From Prochlorococcus sp. AG-363-B05 (GTDB lineage: Bacteria > Cyanobacteriota > Cyanobacteriia > PCC-6307 > Cyanobiaceae): 64,000 nt of DNA. Shown one piece after another: positions 17,829-27,102 of this stretch. Under the pieces are notes generated by a model. That model saw nothing but the letters and a program-made list of their open reading frames with translations, ran no database searches and was not told the origin of the DNA. Positions within the stretch are counted from its first letter, which is position 1. The number at the start of each line of letters is the position of its first letter. The position numbers and the translations under genes were made by a program. The stretch is taken from NCBI GenBank assembly GCA_003278445.1, contig QCFD01000002.1, forward strand, positions 110,119-174,118, written 5' to 3'.

Positions 17829-18238
17829 ATCAAAGGTTCCTTATCTGAAGCTTTTGAAAGATATGGCACCAAAATTAAGAATTGGTTACCTTCTGGATCA
17901 AGCATCCATTGCTCAGATCCAAAGTTTGCCAATTTTGGGATTCCCATAGCACTTCCTCCCATTTTTAATATCTCAGAAGTCCACCTAGCAATGATTGTTT
18001 CTGGATATTCAGAAGGTTCACCTTGGAAACACAATGAGGTTGAGTTACCTTTCCTTTGCCATTCATGTTTTTCATTAGGTCGATAAAAATGTATTTTGGA
18101 TCGATTACTTAATGAAATAAAATAATGAGTTGAATTAAAACCTTTTTTTGCCTTGTCAGAATTGATCTTGGCATAAAAAGCAGACAATTCTTTAGGGTCT
18201 TCAGAGGCAATTACAAAGTTTATGTTCATCAAAGGCAT
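17825..18238 (-). CDS. Glyoxalase/bleomycin-resistance (VOC) fold protein
   Basis: 137 residues with one beta-alpha-beta-beta-beta module pair: NINFVIASEDPKELSAFYAK (about 5-24) and FGSEQWMLDPEGNQFLILVP (about 107-126). VOC proteins include glyoxalases, dioxygenases and resistance binding proteins; metal-binding Glu/His positions cannot be assigned with confidence, so no substrate is proposed. The stop overlaps the start of the glycosylase (ATGA), so translation is probably coupled. Confidence 0.75.
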   Translation of the reverse strand: MPLMNINFVIASEDPKELSAFYAKINSDKAKKGFNSTHYFISLSNRSKIHFYRPNEKHEWQRKGNSTSLCFQGEPSEYPETIIARWTSEILKMGGSAMGIPKLANFGSEQWMLDPEGNQFLILVPYLSKASDKEPLI

Positions 18239-18328
18239 GCAAGTATATTATTAAGTAGTAAGTTTGTAATTAGATCATTCACTTTAAAAGTGAATCTAAG
18301 AAAAACATTTTGAAGTTATGCTTCGAAG

Positions 18329-19507
18329 ATGACTGAAAAATCACAAATATCAATAAGAGCTCTCTCCATAAAACCTTCTCTAACTCTTGAGATCAGCGCA
18401 AAAGCAAAAGCCCTAAAAGCTGAAGGTAAAAACATTTGCAGTTTAAGCGCAGGGGAACCTGATTTCGATACCCCTGAATTTATTATCGATGCAACTCTAA
18501 AAGCATTAAAAGATGGAAAAACACGTTATGGTCCAGCTGCTGGAGATCCTGAATTAAGAGAAGCCATTGCGCAAAAACAATCAACTATTAATAAAATTCC
18601 TACAAAAATAGACAATGTTTTAGTAACCAATGGAGGGAAACAAGCAATATACAATTTATTTCAAGTAGTTTTGAATCCTGGAGATGAAGTTCTCATACCC
18701 TCACCTTATTGGCTTAGCTATCCAGAAATAACTCTTTTAGCTGGTGCAAAGCCAATTAAAGTTAAATCTTCAACCAAAGATAATTTCAAAATAAATATTA
18801 ATTCCCTTGAAGAATGTGTAACTGAAAAAACAAGACTATTAATTATTAATTCTCCAAGCAATCCAACTGGCTGTGTTTTAACTGAGCAAGAGATGAATAC
18901 TATTTCCGAGTTCTTAAGAAGACATCCAAGAATTTTTTTAATGAGTGATGAAATTTATGAATTTCTTATTTCTCCAAATCAAGTTCATCACAGTTTCGCA
19001 AAAATCGCACCAGATTTAAAAAATAGAATTTTCACAGTCAACGGTTTTGCAAAGGCTTGGGCAATGACTGGCTGGAGGATTGGATACTTAACAGGAAACG
19101 CAGAGGTAATAAAGAAAGCTATTGCTTTACAAAGTCAAAGTACAAGCAATGTATGTAGTTTTGCTCAAAAAGGAGCTATTGCAGCACTTCAAGGCTCAAA
19201 AGAGTGTGTTCATGAAATGGCAGAAATTTATAACAAGAGAAGGTTATTGATAACAGAAAGACTAAAAAAAATAAAAAGTATTTCTTTTGTCCCTCCCAAT
19301 GGAGCTTTCTATGTTTTCCCGGAAATTAATCTAGAAGATATCGACTCAATAAGTTTTTGCAAATTGGCACTAGAGAAAGTTGGTCTAGCGATCGTTCCAG
19401 GGATTGCTTTCGGAGATGACAAATGTATTAGAATCTCCTACGCAGCTTCAAGTAAAATGATCAATGATGGAATTAATAGACTAGAAAAACTACTAAATTA
19501 TCTTTAA
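18329..19507 (+). CDS. Aspartate aminotransferase (class I, PLP-dependent)
   Basis: Interconverts aspartate and oxaloacetate; class Ib members in cyanobacteria may also use prephenate. The 392 residues show substrate/cofactor sites SAGEPDFDTPE (about 40-50), NSPSNPTG (about 174-181), SDEIYE (206-211), and the PLP lysine K242 in NGFAKAWAMTGWR. The C-terminal substrate Arg lies in CIRISYA. ATG start. The stop is 20 bases before the ABC binding-protein ATG, so read-through into the Phn-type operon is possible. Confidence 0.9.
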   Translation: MTEKSQISIRALSIKPSLTLEISAKAKALKAEGKNICSLSAGEPDFDTPEFIIDATLKALKDGKTRYGPAAGDPELREAIAQKQSTINKIPTKIDNVLVTNGGKQAIYNLFQVVLNPGDEVLIPSPYWLSYPEITLLAGAKPIKVKSSTKDNFKININSLEECVTEKTRLLIINSPSNPTGCVLTEQEMNTISEFLRRHPRIFLMSDEIYEFLISPNQVHHSFAKIAPDLKNRIFTVNGFAKAWAMTGWRIGYLTGNAEVIKKAIALQSQSTSNVCSFAQKGAIAALQGSKECVHEMAEIYNKRRLLITERLKKIKSISFVPPNGAFYVFPEINLEDIDSISFCKLALEKVGLAIVPGIAFGDDKCIRISYAASSKMINDGINRLEKLLNYL

Positions 19508-19527
19508 ACATTTTGCTAGGACAACTA

Positions 19528-20448
19528 ATGGGAATGGGCTTGGGCTTGGGCTTGGGCTTGAAACATACAAAAACAGCTGTATGTATTTTATCAATTTTTC
19601 ATTTATTTACTATTAATGGATTAAAAGCAGAAGAGATACTTCGCATTGGGGCAATACCAGATCAAAACCCTGAGCGTCTGAATCGTTTATACAAGGTTTT
19701 ATCCTCTGAATTAAGCGAGCAGCTCAATATTCCGGTTCGTTATAAACCAGTAACTAATTATGCTGCAGCCGTAACAGCTTTTAGGACCGGAAAGCTAGAT
19801 TTAGTATGGTTTGGTGGTTTAACGGGTGTACAAGCAAGACTTCAAACCAAAGGAGCCAAGGTACTAGTACAAAGAGATATTGATGAAAAATTCCATAGTG
19901 TTTTTATTGCAAACAAAAAAAGTTCTCTCCAAAAAATAAATAAAATAAATGACTTAAGAACACTAAAAGAAAAACGTTTTACTTTTGGATCTGAAAGTTC
20001 GACATCAGGAAGATTGATGCCACAATATTTTTTAAACAAAGCAGGTGTTCAACTGAAAGATTTCAAAGGAGGAGCACCAGGATTTAGCGGCAGTCACGAC
20101 ACAACATTAATGCTTGTGCAAAGTGGTTCATATGAAGCAGGTGCTCTTAACGAACAAGTATGGGAGAGCAATGTTAAGAGAGGGCGAGTAAACCCCTCAA
20201 AAGTCTTTGTGATTTGGAAAACACCTTCTTATTATGATTATCATTGGCTTGCTCAAGGGAATCTAGATAAAAAATTCAAAAAGGGTTTTACGAAAGAACT
20301 TAGAAATGTTTTTTTAAATTTCAATGAAAAGTCACCAAGGCAAAAGAAAATTCTTGACTTATTTGGTACAAAGAAATTTATAATGTCAAGAAACGATAAT
20401 TACAATAAAATAGAGAAAATAGCTAGAGAAATTGGAAAAATTAAGTGA
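19528..20448 (+). CDS. phnD: Phosphonate/phosphite-type ABC substrate-binding protein (PhnD-like)
   Basis: Periplasmic binding component. After an N-terminal region MGMGLGLGLGLKHTK and a hydrophobic stretch (VCILSIFHLFTING), the mature part starts near KAEEILRIGAIPDQNPERL. PhnD-family features are the IPDQNPERL entry, the YAAAVTAFRTGKLDLVWFGGLTGVQAR region and the SGSHDTTLMLV loop. I take ATG 19528, as AGGA sits six bases upstream; an in-frame TTG at 19513 is the alternative. Published work on Prochlorococcus PhnD homologues reports phosphite binding, so phosphite is as likely as phosphonate. Overlaps phnC by 4 bases. Confidence 0.85.
   Translation: MGMGLGLGLGLKHTKTAVCILSIFHLFTINGLKAEEILRIGAIPDQNPERLNRLYKVLSSELSEQLNIPVRYKPVTNYAAAVTAFRTGKLDLVWFGGLTGVQARLQTKGAKVLVQRDIDEKFHSVFIANKKSSLQKINKINDLRTLKEKRFTFGSESSTSGRLMPQYFLNKAGVQLKDFKGGAPGFSGSHDTTLMLVQSGSYEAGALNEQVWESNVKRGRVNPSKVFVIWKTPSYYDYHWLAQGNLDKKFKKGFTKELRNVFLNFNEKSPRQKKILDLFGTKKFIMSRNDNYNKIEKIAREIGKIK
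19536..19559 (+). repeat. Hexanucleotide tandem repeat GGGCTT x4
   Basis: Four exact GGGCTT units encode the Gly-Leu run at the N-terminus of the binding protein. Hexamer changes preserve the frame, so copy number would lengthen or shorten the signal region rather than switch the gene off. GC content is well above the local background. Confidence 0.85.
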
Positions 20449-21179
20449 CGAAGTTATTAGAACTAAAGAATATAAGCCTTTATAATCAAGAGAATACCAG
20501 AGTCAAAGATATTAATTTATCAATAAATAAAGGTGAAAAGATAGCTATTATTGGAAAGAGTGGTTCGGGTAAAAGTACATTAATATCAATAGCCAATGGA
20601 TCAATAGCCCCAACTGAAGGGAATGTAATTTGGAAAGGTTTGAACATTAACAATATCTCAAATATTGAGTCGTCAAAGATAGGGACTATATGGCAGGATT
20701 TATCTTTAATAGAAGAGCTAAATGTCGCTCAAAATATAAACTGCGGTGCACTAGGTAAACACAGTTTCATATGGGCATTGAAAAATCTCTTAGGAATCTT
20801 AGATAAGAATTTGTGCCAAGAATGTCTAGCAGCAGTCTCTCTTCCTAAAAAAACTATTTATTCCTATATAAATAAACTTTCTGGTGGACAAAAACAAAGA
20901 ATAGCAATTGCACGTCTTTTAAGACAAGAACCAGAGATTGTTCTTGGAGATGAACCTTTCTCGAATTTAGATCCTCTCTTATCGAAAAATATTTTAAATT
21001 TATTTATTAGTCGAAAAAATTATCATAGTATTAAAATTCCAGAGACCATAATCTTCAGTCTTCACCAAATAAATTTAATAAATAATTTTAATAGAGTTAT
21101 TGGGTTAAAGGATGGACAAATTGTACTAGATAGAGCAATTCATAATATTAATCAATCAAAGATTGATTCGCTCTTTTAA
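20445..21179 (+). CDS. phnC: Phosphonate/phosphite-type ABC transporter ATPase (PhnC-like)
   Basis: Cytoplasmic ATPase of the importer. Walker A GKSGSGKST (about 38-46), Q-loop region IWQDLSLIEE, signature LSGGQKQRIAIA (about 145-156), Walker B EIVLGDEPFSNLD (about 164-176), and switch His in SLHQ. 244 residues, typical. Starts at GTG 20445 within the phnD stop (GTGA overlap), so translation is coupled. Substrate follows from the operon partner. Confidence 0.88.
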   Translation: MTKLLELKNISLYNQENTRVKDINLSINKGEKIAIIGKSGSGKSTLISIANGSIAPTEGNVIWKGLNINNISNIESSKIGTIWQDLSLIEELNVAQNINCGALGKHSFIWALKNLLGILDKNLCQECLAAVSLPKKTIYSYINKLSGGQKQRIAIARLLRQEPEIVLGDEPFSNLDPLLSKNILNLFISRKNYHSIKIPETIIFSLHQINLINNFNRVIGLKDGQIVLDRAIHNINQSKIDSLF

Positions 21180-21185
21180 TTAATA

Positions 21186-22736
21186 GTGAAATTAATAAAG
21201 CCAGTATCAACTTTATTAACAGTACTCCCATCGATAGTATATATTCCCGTTCTAATAGAAATCATTAAAGGATTTCATATTGGGGGGTTAAATATCATAT
21301 TTACCTTCATAAGCTCGGCTATAAAACCATCTTTCAATCATGAAGTAGTAAAAAGTGCATGGGAAGGTCTTCAAATAACAATTGCTATTGCTTTAACTAG
21401 CTGGGCTATAAGTATGCTTATTGGAATTCTTTTAGGTGTATTATCTACAGATTTATTTTGGAAAAGTATACCTAAATTTTCTTATTTAGGTAAATTTTTA
21501 AAATACTTATTAGCAATCCCAAGATCAATACATGAAGTGGTTTGGGGCTTGCTATTTATACAAATTCTAGGTTTGAATATTTGGGTGGCAATTATATCTA
21601 TAGTGATTCCTTATTCAGCTTTAACAGCAAGGGTAATTTCGGAGCAACTTGATAGTTTTGAAATACAACCTCTAATAGCAATTAGGAAAACAGGATCTAA
21701 TATTATCAGCTCATTCATAACTTTTCTACTTCCCAAGTTAATATCTGTCATCTCTACATATGGAAGTTACAGACTTGAATGTGCAATTAGAGGTGTAACA
21801 TTACTTGGAATATTTGGATTAGGAGGTATAGGAACAGAACTATATTTAACTTTAAAATCCTTTGAATTCAAAGAAATGTGGACTTGTTTGTGGATGCTTT
21901 GGTTAGTAATAATTTTTTTAGAGAAATTTATTAAATTTTCAAGAAGTTATTTATTGAATAATATTAGTTTGAAAAATTCTTTCTTAATTTCAATCTCAAT
22001 ATTTTCACTATCTCTATCTTTAGGTATGAGTTGGCTTTATAATCTAAATTTTGAAATATTTACTCCATTAAACTTTTCATTTTTAAATTTACCTTCATTC
22101 GTAGAGATAGAGAATGGATTTAAAACTTTACCTCTGCTTAAACTAATTTTCAAGACAATTCTAATGACTTTTCTCGCGTCTTGTATTGCAATAGGGACGC
22201 CTCCCCTTTTACTAGTTTTATTCCCGGGTAAATTCTCTCTAAAAGTTCAAAATTTTATTTGGATATTCTTTAGATTAATTCCTCCTCCATTGACCACTAT
22301 ACTTATTCTTCTTTTTACTAATCCTAATATATCAGTGGCCGCATTATCACTAGGAATCACCCATATGGGTGTTATGGGAAGATTACTTACAGATAACATT
22401 TTAAAACAAGAAAAAAGTATTTATCGCGCAATTAAAAGCAATGGTTCAAGCAAGCAATCGGCGACACTTTATGGAATATTAGCCCCCCAAAGTAATAGTT
22501 ACTTAGCTTATGGAGCATACAGAAGTGACGTAATCCTAAAAGAAACAGCAATTGTCGGGGCAGTCGGAGGTGTAGGATTAGGATGGCAATTACAGGAATC
22601 ACTAAGCTCATTTGATTGGGCACAAGTCATGATAATAACTGCTACTTTCTCTTTATTAACCATTTCAGGAGAATTTATATTTAACACTTCTCAAAATTAT
22701 TGGTTAAAGAATTCAACCAACAATTTTATTAGTTAG
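21186..22736 (+). CDS. phnE: Double-length PhnE-type ABC permease
   Basis: The membrane channel of the importer. At 516 residues it is about twice a usual PhnE (around 260) and carries two permease halves: the first has an EAA-like loop IRKTGSNIISSFITFLLPK (about 162-180) and the second IKSNGSSKQSATLYGILAP (about 418-436), each followed by a Gly-rich motif (LLGIFGLGGIG; AIVGAVGGVGLG). So one chain probably supplies both subunits. GTG start 21186, six bases after the phnC stop region. No ptxD or C-P lyase genes follow. Confidence 0.82.
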   Translation: MKLIKPVSTLLTVLPSIVYIPVLIEIIKGFHIGGLNIIFTFISSAIKPSFNHEVVKSAWEGLQITIAIALTSWAISMLIGILLGVLSTDLFWKSIPKFSYLGKFLKYLLAIPRSIHEVVWGLLFIQILGLNIWVAIISIVIPYSALTARVISEQLDSFEIQPLIAIRKTGSNIISSFITFLLPKLISVISTYGSYRLECAIRGVTLLGIFGLGGIGTELYLTLKSFEFKEMWTCLWMLWLVIIFLEKFIKFSRSYLLNNISLKNSFLISISIFSLSLSLGMSWLYNLNFEIFTPLNFSFLNLPSFVEIENGFKTLPLLKLIFKTILMTFLASCIAIGTPPLLLVLFPGKFSLKVQNFIWIFFRLIPPPLTTILILLFTNPNISVAALSLGITHMGVMGRLLTDNILKQEKSIYRAIKSNGSSKQSATLYGILAPQSNSYLAYGAYRSDVILKETAIVGAVGGVGLGWQLQESLSSFDWAQVMIITATFSLLTISGEFIFNTSQNYWLKNSTNNFIS

Positions 22737-22759
22737 TTATTTTTTCAACATATCTACTT

Positions 22760-23407
22760 ATGAATAAATATCAGAAAAAATTAATCATAATTGGAGATAG
22801 TGGAGTTTACGGATGGGGAGATTTAGAGGGAGGAGGATGGTCTGAAAGATTAAGACAAAAATGGTTAAATTTAGAGGGTGCCCCTATTATTTATTCCCTT
22901 GGAGTAAGAGGGGATGGATTAGAGAAAGTTGCTATAAGATATAAGAGTGAGTGGGCAACAAGGGGAGAGTTAAGGAGAAAAGTTCCTGAAGGTATTTTGC
23001 TATCAATTGGCTTAAATGATACAGCTAGAATTGGAAGGAAAGATGGCAGGTACCAACTTTCCGAAGATGCTTTTAAATTTGGATTAAAACAATTAGTAAA
23101 CGAAATCAAGAATGAAGTACATATAATGGTTCTTGGATTAACACCAATTAATGAAGACTCAATGCCTTTTGCAGAATGTCTTTGGTATTCAAATCAAGCT
23201 TGTTCTAAGTATGAAAATAAAATTGAAGAAACTTGCTTAGAGTTAAATGTCCCGTTTTTATCTATCCATGAAAAAATGGTCAACTTATTATCATTTAAAG
23301 AATTACTTTCATCAGATGGAATACATCTGAATACTGAGGGTCATAAATGGATTTATAAACAAATTAGTGAATGGCCAGCACTAAAGAATTGGGCTGATTT
23401 AAAATAA
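22760..23407 (+). CDS. SGNH/GDSL-family hydrolase
   Basis: Ser-hydrolase fold acting on esters (lipase, thioesterase or carbohydrate deacetylase). All four blocks are present in the 215 residues: nucleophile GDSGVYGWG (about 13-21), Gly in SLGVRGDG, Asn in SIGLNDTA, and Asp/His in SSDGIHLN near the C-terminus. No signal peptide, so probably cytoplasmic. It begins 23 bases after the permease stop and may ride on the same transcript. Confidence 0.82.
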   Translation: MNKYQKKLIIIGDSGVYGWGDLEGGGWSERLRQKWLNLEGAPIIYSLGVRGDGLEKVAIRYKSEWATRGELRRKVPEGILLSIGLNDTARIGRKDGRYQLSEDAFKFGLKQLVNEIKNEVHIMVLGLTPINEDSMPFAECLWYSNQACSKYENKIEETCLELNVPFLSIHEKMVNLLSFKELLSSDGIHLNTEGHKWIYKQISEWPALKNWADLK

Positions 23408-23412
23408 ATATT

Positions 23413-24156
23413 TCAAACAAAATTCAAATATAAAAAAATAGAAATAATAGCGGCTATAGATGTCTGGATAAAGTTAACTAATTCATTAGTCATCCAATCA
23501 ATATTATTTTGAGCCACTGCTCCAATATAACTTTCCAAAAAAGTTGCTAAATAGCCAGACAAGAAGACTATAAAAGCAACAGATAGACCAGAAATGATCG
23601 ATAGATTAAGCATAAACACAGTCATGATAAAACTTCCTAACAAACCAGCCATCGAACCTTCGATGCTTACGGCCCCCTCTGTACCAGGTGATACTGGCTT
23701 TAAAGTCGTAATTAGAAAAGTTCTTTTACCAAATCTTTTGCCTATTTCACTTGAAAAAGTATCGGAAAGTTTTGCACTGAAACTAGAAGCAAAACCTACC
23801 ATGAATAAATTTAGTAAATTTGGCCAGAAACAACTTAATAAGGCGAGTGAGCAACCTGTTGCTGCAGACCCCCAAACATTTTCAGGTCCACGTTGACCAC
23901 CTCTGGCTTCAGCAATCCCTCGGGAAGCCTTATTTTTGTATCCAATTTTTGTAACTAAAGTTCCCAACAAGAGATATACACAAACTGATAACCAACCATT
24001 CCAACCAATAGATCCTAATAAAAGTGTTCCAAGTATTCCAGCATGAATCCAACCTTTCTTAGTTAAAAATGGAAGCCTATGTCCCAAAAATATCAACAAG
24101 AAATTAATCAAAAAAGCATTAATCCAAATACCGCTAATAAAAGAGAAACTAGCCAT
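23413..24156 (-). CDS. DUF92 membrane protein (phytyl-phosphate kinase VTE6-like)
   Basis: 247 residues with about six transmembrane helices and the DUF92 core EARGGQRGPENVWGSAATG (about 84-102), plus SDTFSSEIGKRFG and the loop KPVSPGTEGAVS. Plant VTE6 and the cyanobacterial homologue phosphorylate phytyl-phosphate in phytol salvage for tocopherol and chlorophyll; this activity is inferred from the family. ATG start. Convergent with the SGNH gene, five bases apart. Confidence 0.78.
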   Translation of the reverse strand: MASFSFISGIWINAFLINFLLIFLGHRLPFLTKKGWIHAGILGTLLLGSIGWNGWLSVCVYLLLGTLVTKIGYKNKASRGIAEARGGQRGPENVWGSAATGCSLALLSCFWPNLLNLFMVGFASSFSAKLSDTFSSEIGKRFGKRTFLITTLKPVSPGTEGAVSIEGSMAGLLGSFIMTVFMLNLSIISGLSVAFIVFLSGYLATFLESYIGAVAQNNIDWMTNELVNFIQTSIAAIISIFLYLNFV

Positions 24157-24219
24157 CGTTCCTAATCAGCATGTCTGTTTCCAAACAATAGACGGTTTTA
24201 TGATCAAAAATATTCAATC

Positions 24220-24984
24220 TTAAAGGGATGATTTAAGTCTTCTCCATGAAGTCATTAGCTGACAGGCACTTACGGCAGCTGTTGATGTCCTCAAAATAGT
24301 ATCTCCCATAGACACACCAGACAAGCCAGAGTCAAAAGCTAATGCCTCTTCATCTTTATCCCAGCCTCCCTCTGGGCCAATAACCACCCAAACTTGATTG
24401 ACTTTATGTGGTGTTTCTTTTAACCAATTAACACAATCTTGTAAGTTTTGAATGCGTGTTGTGGCAAATCCGATTTGAGCTTCGGAAGGCAAATCATTTA
24501 TCCAATTTGGGAATGTCAATACCTGCATTAGTTCTGGGCTCCAAAGTCTTTCAGATTGCTCAACGGCTTCATGAATGATTTTTTGAAATCTAATAATTTT
24601 TTCGTTATTGCATTCTTTAACTACTGATCGTTTTGAAATCAATGGTTGAATAATGTCAACTCCTATCTCACAACTCATTTGCAAAAAGTTTTCAAACCCC
24701 TTTTTAGGAATAACTACAGCAATGCCTATTAATGGTCTCTCTCTTGAAACGACTTGAAGAGGTTTATTAAAACCATTGGTAAGTTTTATAGTTTTTTTAT
24801 CAACAATTTTGGCATTCCAAAGATGACCTATTCCATCAATAACCTCTAAAAGATCTTCCGATCTCATCCTCATAACTTTATTTAAATAATGGGATTCATT
24901 AGAGGTCAATATCAAATCTCCACTTGAATCGATTTCATCACTTAATCGATTTGGATTTATAAATAATCTTCTTTTCTCAGCCAT
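24220..24984 (-). CDS. rsmE: 16S rRNA (uracil-1498-N3)-methyltransferase
   Basis: Methylates U1498 of 16S rRNA (E. coli numbering) using SAM; SPOUT superfamily with a trefoil knot. The 254 residues end in the SAM-binding knot: VVIGPEGGWDKDEEAL (about 199-214) and SMGDTILRTSTAAVSA (about 223-238). An N-terminal PUA-like domain starts MAEKRRLFINPNRL. Six bases downstream of the DUF3531 stop on the same strand, so they are probably an operon. Confidence 0.92.
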   Translation of the reverse strand: MAEKRRLFINPNRLSDEIDSSGDLILTSNESHYLNKVMRMRSEDLLEVIDGIGHLWNAKIVDKKTIKLTNGFNKPLQVVSRERPLIGIAVVIPKKGFENFLQMSCEIGVDIIQPLISKRSVVKECNNEKIIRFQKIIHEAVEQSERLWSPELMQVLTFPNWINDLPSEAQIGFATTRIQNLQDCVNWLKETPHKVNQVWVVIGPEGGWDKDEEALAFDSGLSGVSMGDTILRTSTAAVSACQLMTSWRRLKSSL

Positions 24985-24990
24985 AGAAAA

Positions 24991-25446
24991 TTAATCTGTT
25001 GAAGAAAAAACTGCATCAGGATGTTCTTCTACTGGCCAATCTTGATTTACTCCTCCGATAATTAGTTCCTCTATTTTCACAACATCAACATCCATTTGTT
25101 TTAGTACATTTATCAAAACATCAATTGCGATGAGGTCAGAAGTACCTAAATCGACCCAACATCTAGCCCAACACTCATTAAATTCAAATTCTCCAAGATT
25201 ATGCATTAATGATGGAAGACTAGAGGAATTATCGTCATTTTCATAGCTCATCCAACTAACATCAGAACCCATTTCATGCGTTTGCAAATTTTCAGAATTA
25301 AATCCCCCAAGTCTGCCTAGCACATACCAAGAATCAAAAATACCGTCGACGTATTCTTTCTCTCCCTTACTTGGAACATCTGAATATCTAAGCCATATCC
25401 AACAATTGAAAGGATCAACTTCACGAAATCGAACTTCCATAAACAA
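24991..25446 (-). CDS. DUF3531 family protein
   Basis: 151 residues matching DUF3531, known from cyanobacteria and plant plastids: VRFREVDPFNCWIWLRYSDV at the N-terminus (about 5-24), a SWYVLGRLGGFN segment, and a conserved C-terminal GTSDLIAIDVLINVL. Function unknown. Shares an upstream divergent promoter region (about 110 bases) with the ABC ATPase at 25556 and reads into rsmE. Confidence 0.8.
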   Translation of the reverse strand: MFMEVRFREVDPFNCWIWLRYSDVPSKGEKEYVDGIFDSWYVLGRLGGFNSENLQTHEMGSDVSWMSYENDDNSSSLPSLMHNLGEFEFNECWARCWVDLGTSDLIAIDVLINVLKQMDVDVVKIEELIIGGVNQDWPVEEHPDAVFSSTD

Positions 25447-25555
25447 TAGATCTTGAAAAAGAAAAACTAAAAGATATCAAACATAATCTAATGTAAATTG
25501 TTGAAAGAAAATTGAAAAATCTTTATTTAATTGATCAAAGCCTAAATAAAAAAGA

Positions 25556-26182
25556 ATGCTTAGTTTAAAAAATATTTATTACCATCCCTCAACAGCAGAG
25601 AAACCAATCCTTAGAGATTTGTGTTTAAAATCAAATACTGGAAAAATCACAATAGTTAGAGGACCAAGTGGAAGTGGAAAGACTACATTGGTAGAAGTCA
25701 TTAGCGGTCTATCGGGATATCAAAAAGGAGAGATCACATGGTTCAACAAAACTCTAAATGCACGTCAGCGCAGGTGGTTATGTGGGTTGGTTTTTCAATT
25801 TCCAGAAAGATATTTTCTTGGATTATCTGTAGCTCAAGAATTACGTCTTGGACATAAGAGGTTAACGACTGAAGAACAAATTTCAGCTCTCACAAAAGTG
25901 GGGTTGATCAACTTAGATTTAAAGAAGCCGCCAGAATCTCTTAGTGGAGGACAACAACGACGACTAGCTATTGCTGTTCAACTATTAAGGAATCCAAAAG
26001 TACTTTTATTAGACGAGCCAACAGCAGGTTTAGATTGGTCAGTGAGAAAAGGAATTATAGAATTACTCGCAAAGCTTAAAGACAAGCAAACGATTCTAAT
26101 AGTTACTCATGAACCAGAACTTTTTAAAAATTTGAATACCGACAATTATGAATTGCATAATGGTCAACTTATCCCTGAATAA
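25556..26182 (+). CDS. ABC transporter ATP-binding protein (ECF/ABCI-like, stand-alone)
   Basis: 208 residues: Walker A GPSGSGKTT (about 37-45), Q-loop VFQFPERYFLG, signature LSGGQQRRLAIA (about 134-145), and Walker B VLLLDEPTAGLD. The Q-loop wording (FQFPE) is characteristic of energy-coupling-factor ATPases and related plant ABCI proteins. No permease gene lies beside it; partners must be elsewhere. ATG start. Sixteen bases before hslO, so co-transcription is likely. Confidence 0.78.
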   Translation: MLSLKNIYYHPSTAEKPILRDLCLKSNTGKITIVRGPSGSGKTTLVEVISGLSGYQKGEITWFNKTLNARQRRWLCGLVFQFPERYFLGLSVAQELRLGHKRLTTEEQISALTKVGLINLDLKKPPESLSGGQQRRLAIAVQLLRNPKVLLLDEPTAGLDWSVRKGIIELLAKLKDKQTILIVTHEPELFKNLNTDNYELHNGQLIPE

Positions 26183-26198
26183 TCAATTCAACTAATCA

Positions 26199-27098
26199 AT
26201 GAAAGATTCACTAGTTAGAGCTACTGCTGCAAAAGGAGGTATCAGGCTAGTCGCCGTATCAACAACTGAATCAACAAAAGAAGCAATAGAAAGACATTCT
26301 CTTTCATATTTAACATCTGCAATTGTAGGCAGGGCAATGAGTGCAAGCCTCTTGCTTGCAAGCTCAATGAAGGTAAAACATGGGAGAGTGACTTTGAGGA
26401 TAAGCTCAAATGGACCACTAAAAGGATTAACTATTGATGCGGGTAGAGATGGAAGTGTGAGAGGTTACGTTGGAGATCCAAGTCTTGAATTAGACCTAAT
26501 TAAAAATAAAAGCAACCACTATACATTTGATTTTAAAAAAGCTACAGGTATTGGCTATCTTCATGTTATTAGAGATGATGGGAAAGGTGAGCCACACAAC
26601 AGCACAGTTGAATTAATTAATGGAGGTATAGGTGAAGATATAGCTTCCTATTTATTACATTCTGAACAAACTCCATCAGCTGTGTTTGTTGGAGAAAGAA
26701 TTAATCATGATGGAATAGTTTGTAGCGGAGGACTATTAGCACAAATACTACCTAAAGCAGAACGAGACTATTCATTGATAGCCCTACTTGAAGAGCGATG
26801 TAAAGAAATTAACTCTTTTAGTGAGTTATTAAACAAAAAAGGGACTAACCTTATTTCTCTAATTGAAGAAATTTTTCCTGATCTTGATCAATCACATTCA
26901 GATATTATTAGCACATCTCAAGAAGTTCATTTTAAATGTAGATGCTCAAGAGAAAGAAGCCTATCAGCATTGAAGATATTGGGGGAAAAAGAACTTCAGA
27001 AAATCATAAAGGAGGATGGAAAAGCAGAACTAACATGTCAATTCTGTAAAAATGTTTATCTTGTTAACAAGGACGAATTGATATCTTTAATAGATTAG
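26199..27098 (+). CDS. hslO: Redox-regulated chaperone Hsp33
   Basis: Hsp33 is a holdase switched on when oxidants release its zinc and form disulfides. 299 residues with the zinc ligands as CRC (about 244-246) and CQFC (about 281-284), plus the N-terminal domain [15 protein letters not shown] (about 43-57). Start ATG 26199. Downstream of a stand-alone ABC ATPase. A photosynthetic cell has clear use for an oxidative-stress chaperone. Confidence 0.92.
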   Translation: MKDSLVRATAAKGGIRLVAVSTTESTKEAIERHSLSYLTSAIVGRAMSASLLLASSMKVKHGRVTLRISSNGPLKGLTIDAGRDGSVRGYVGDPSLELDLIKNKSNHYTFDFKKATGIGYLHVIRDDGKGEPHNSTVELINGGIGEDIASYLLHSEQTPSAVFVGERINHDGIVCSGGLLAQILPKAERDYSLIALLEERCKEINSFSELLNKKGTNLISLIEEIFPDLDQSHSDIISTSQEVHFKCRCSRERSLSALKILGEKELQKIIKEDGKAELTCQFCKNVYLVNKDELISLID

Positions 27099-27102
27099 AG
27101 AA

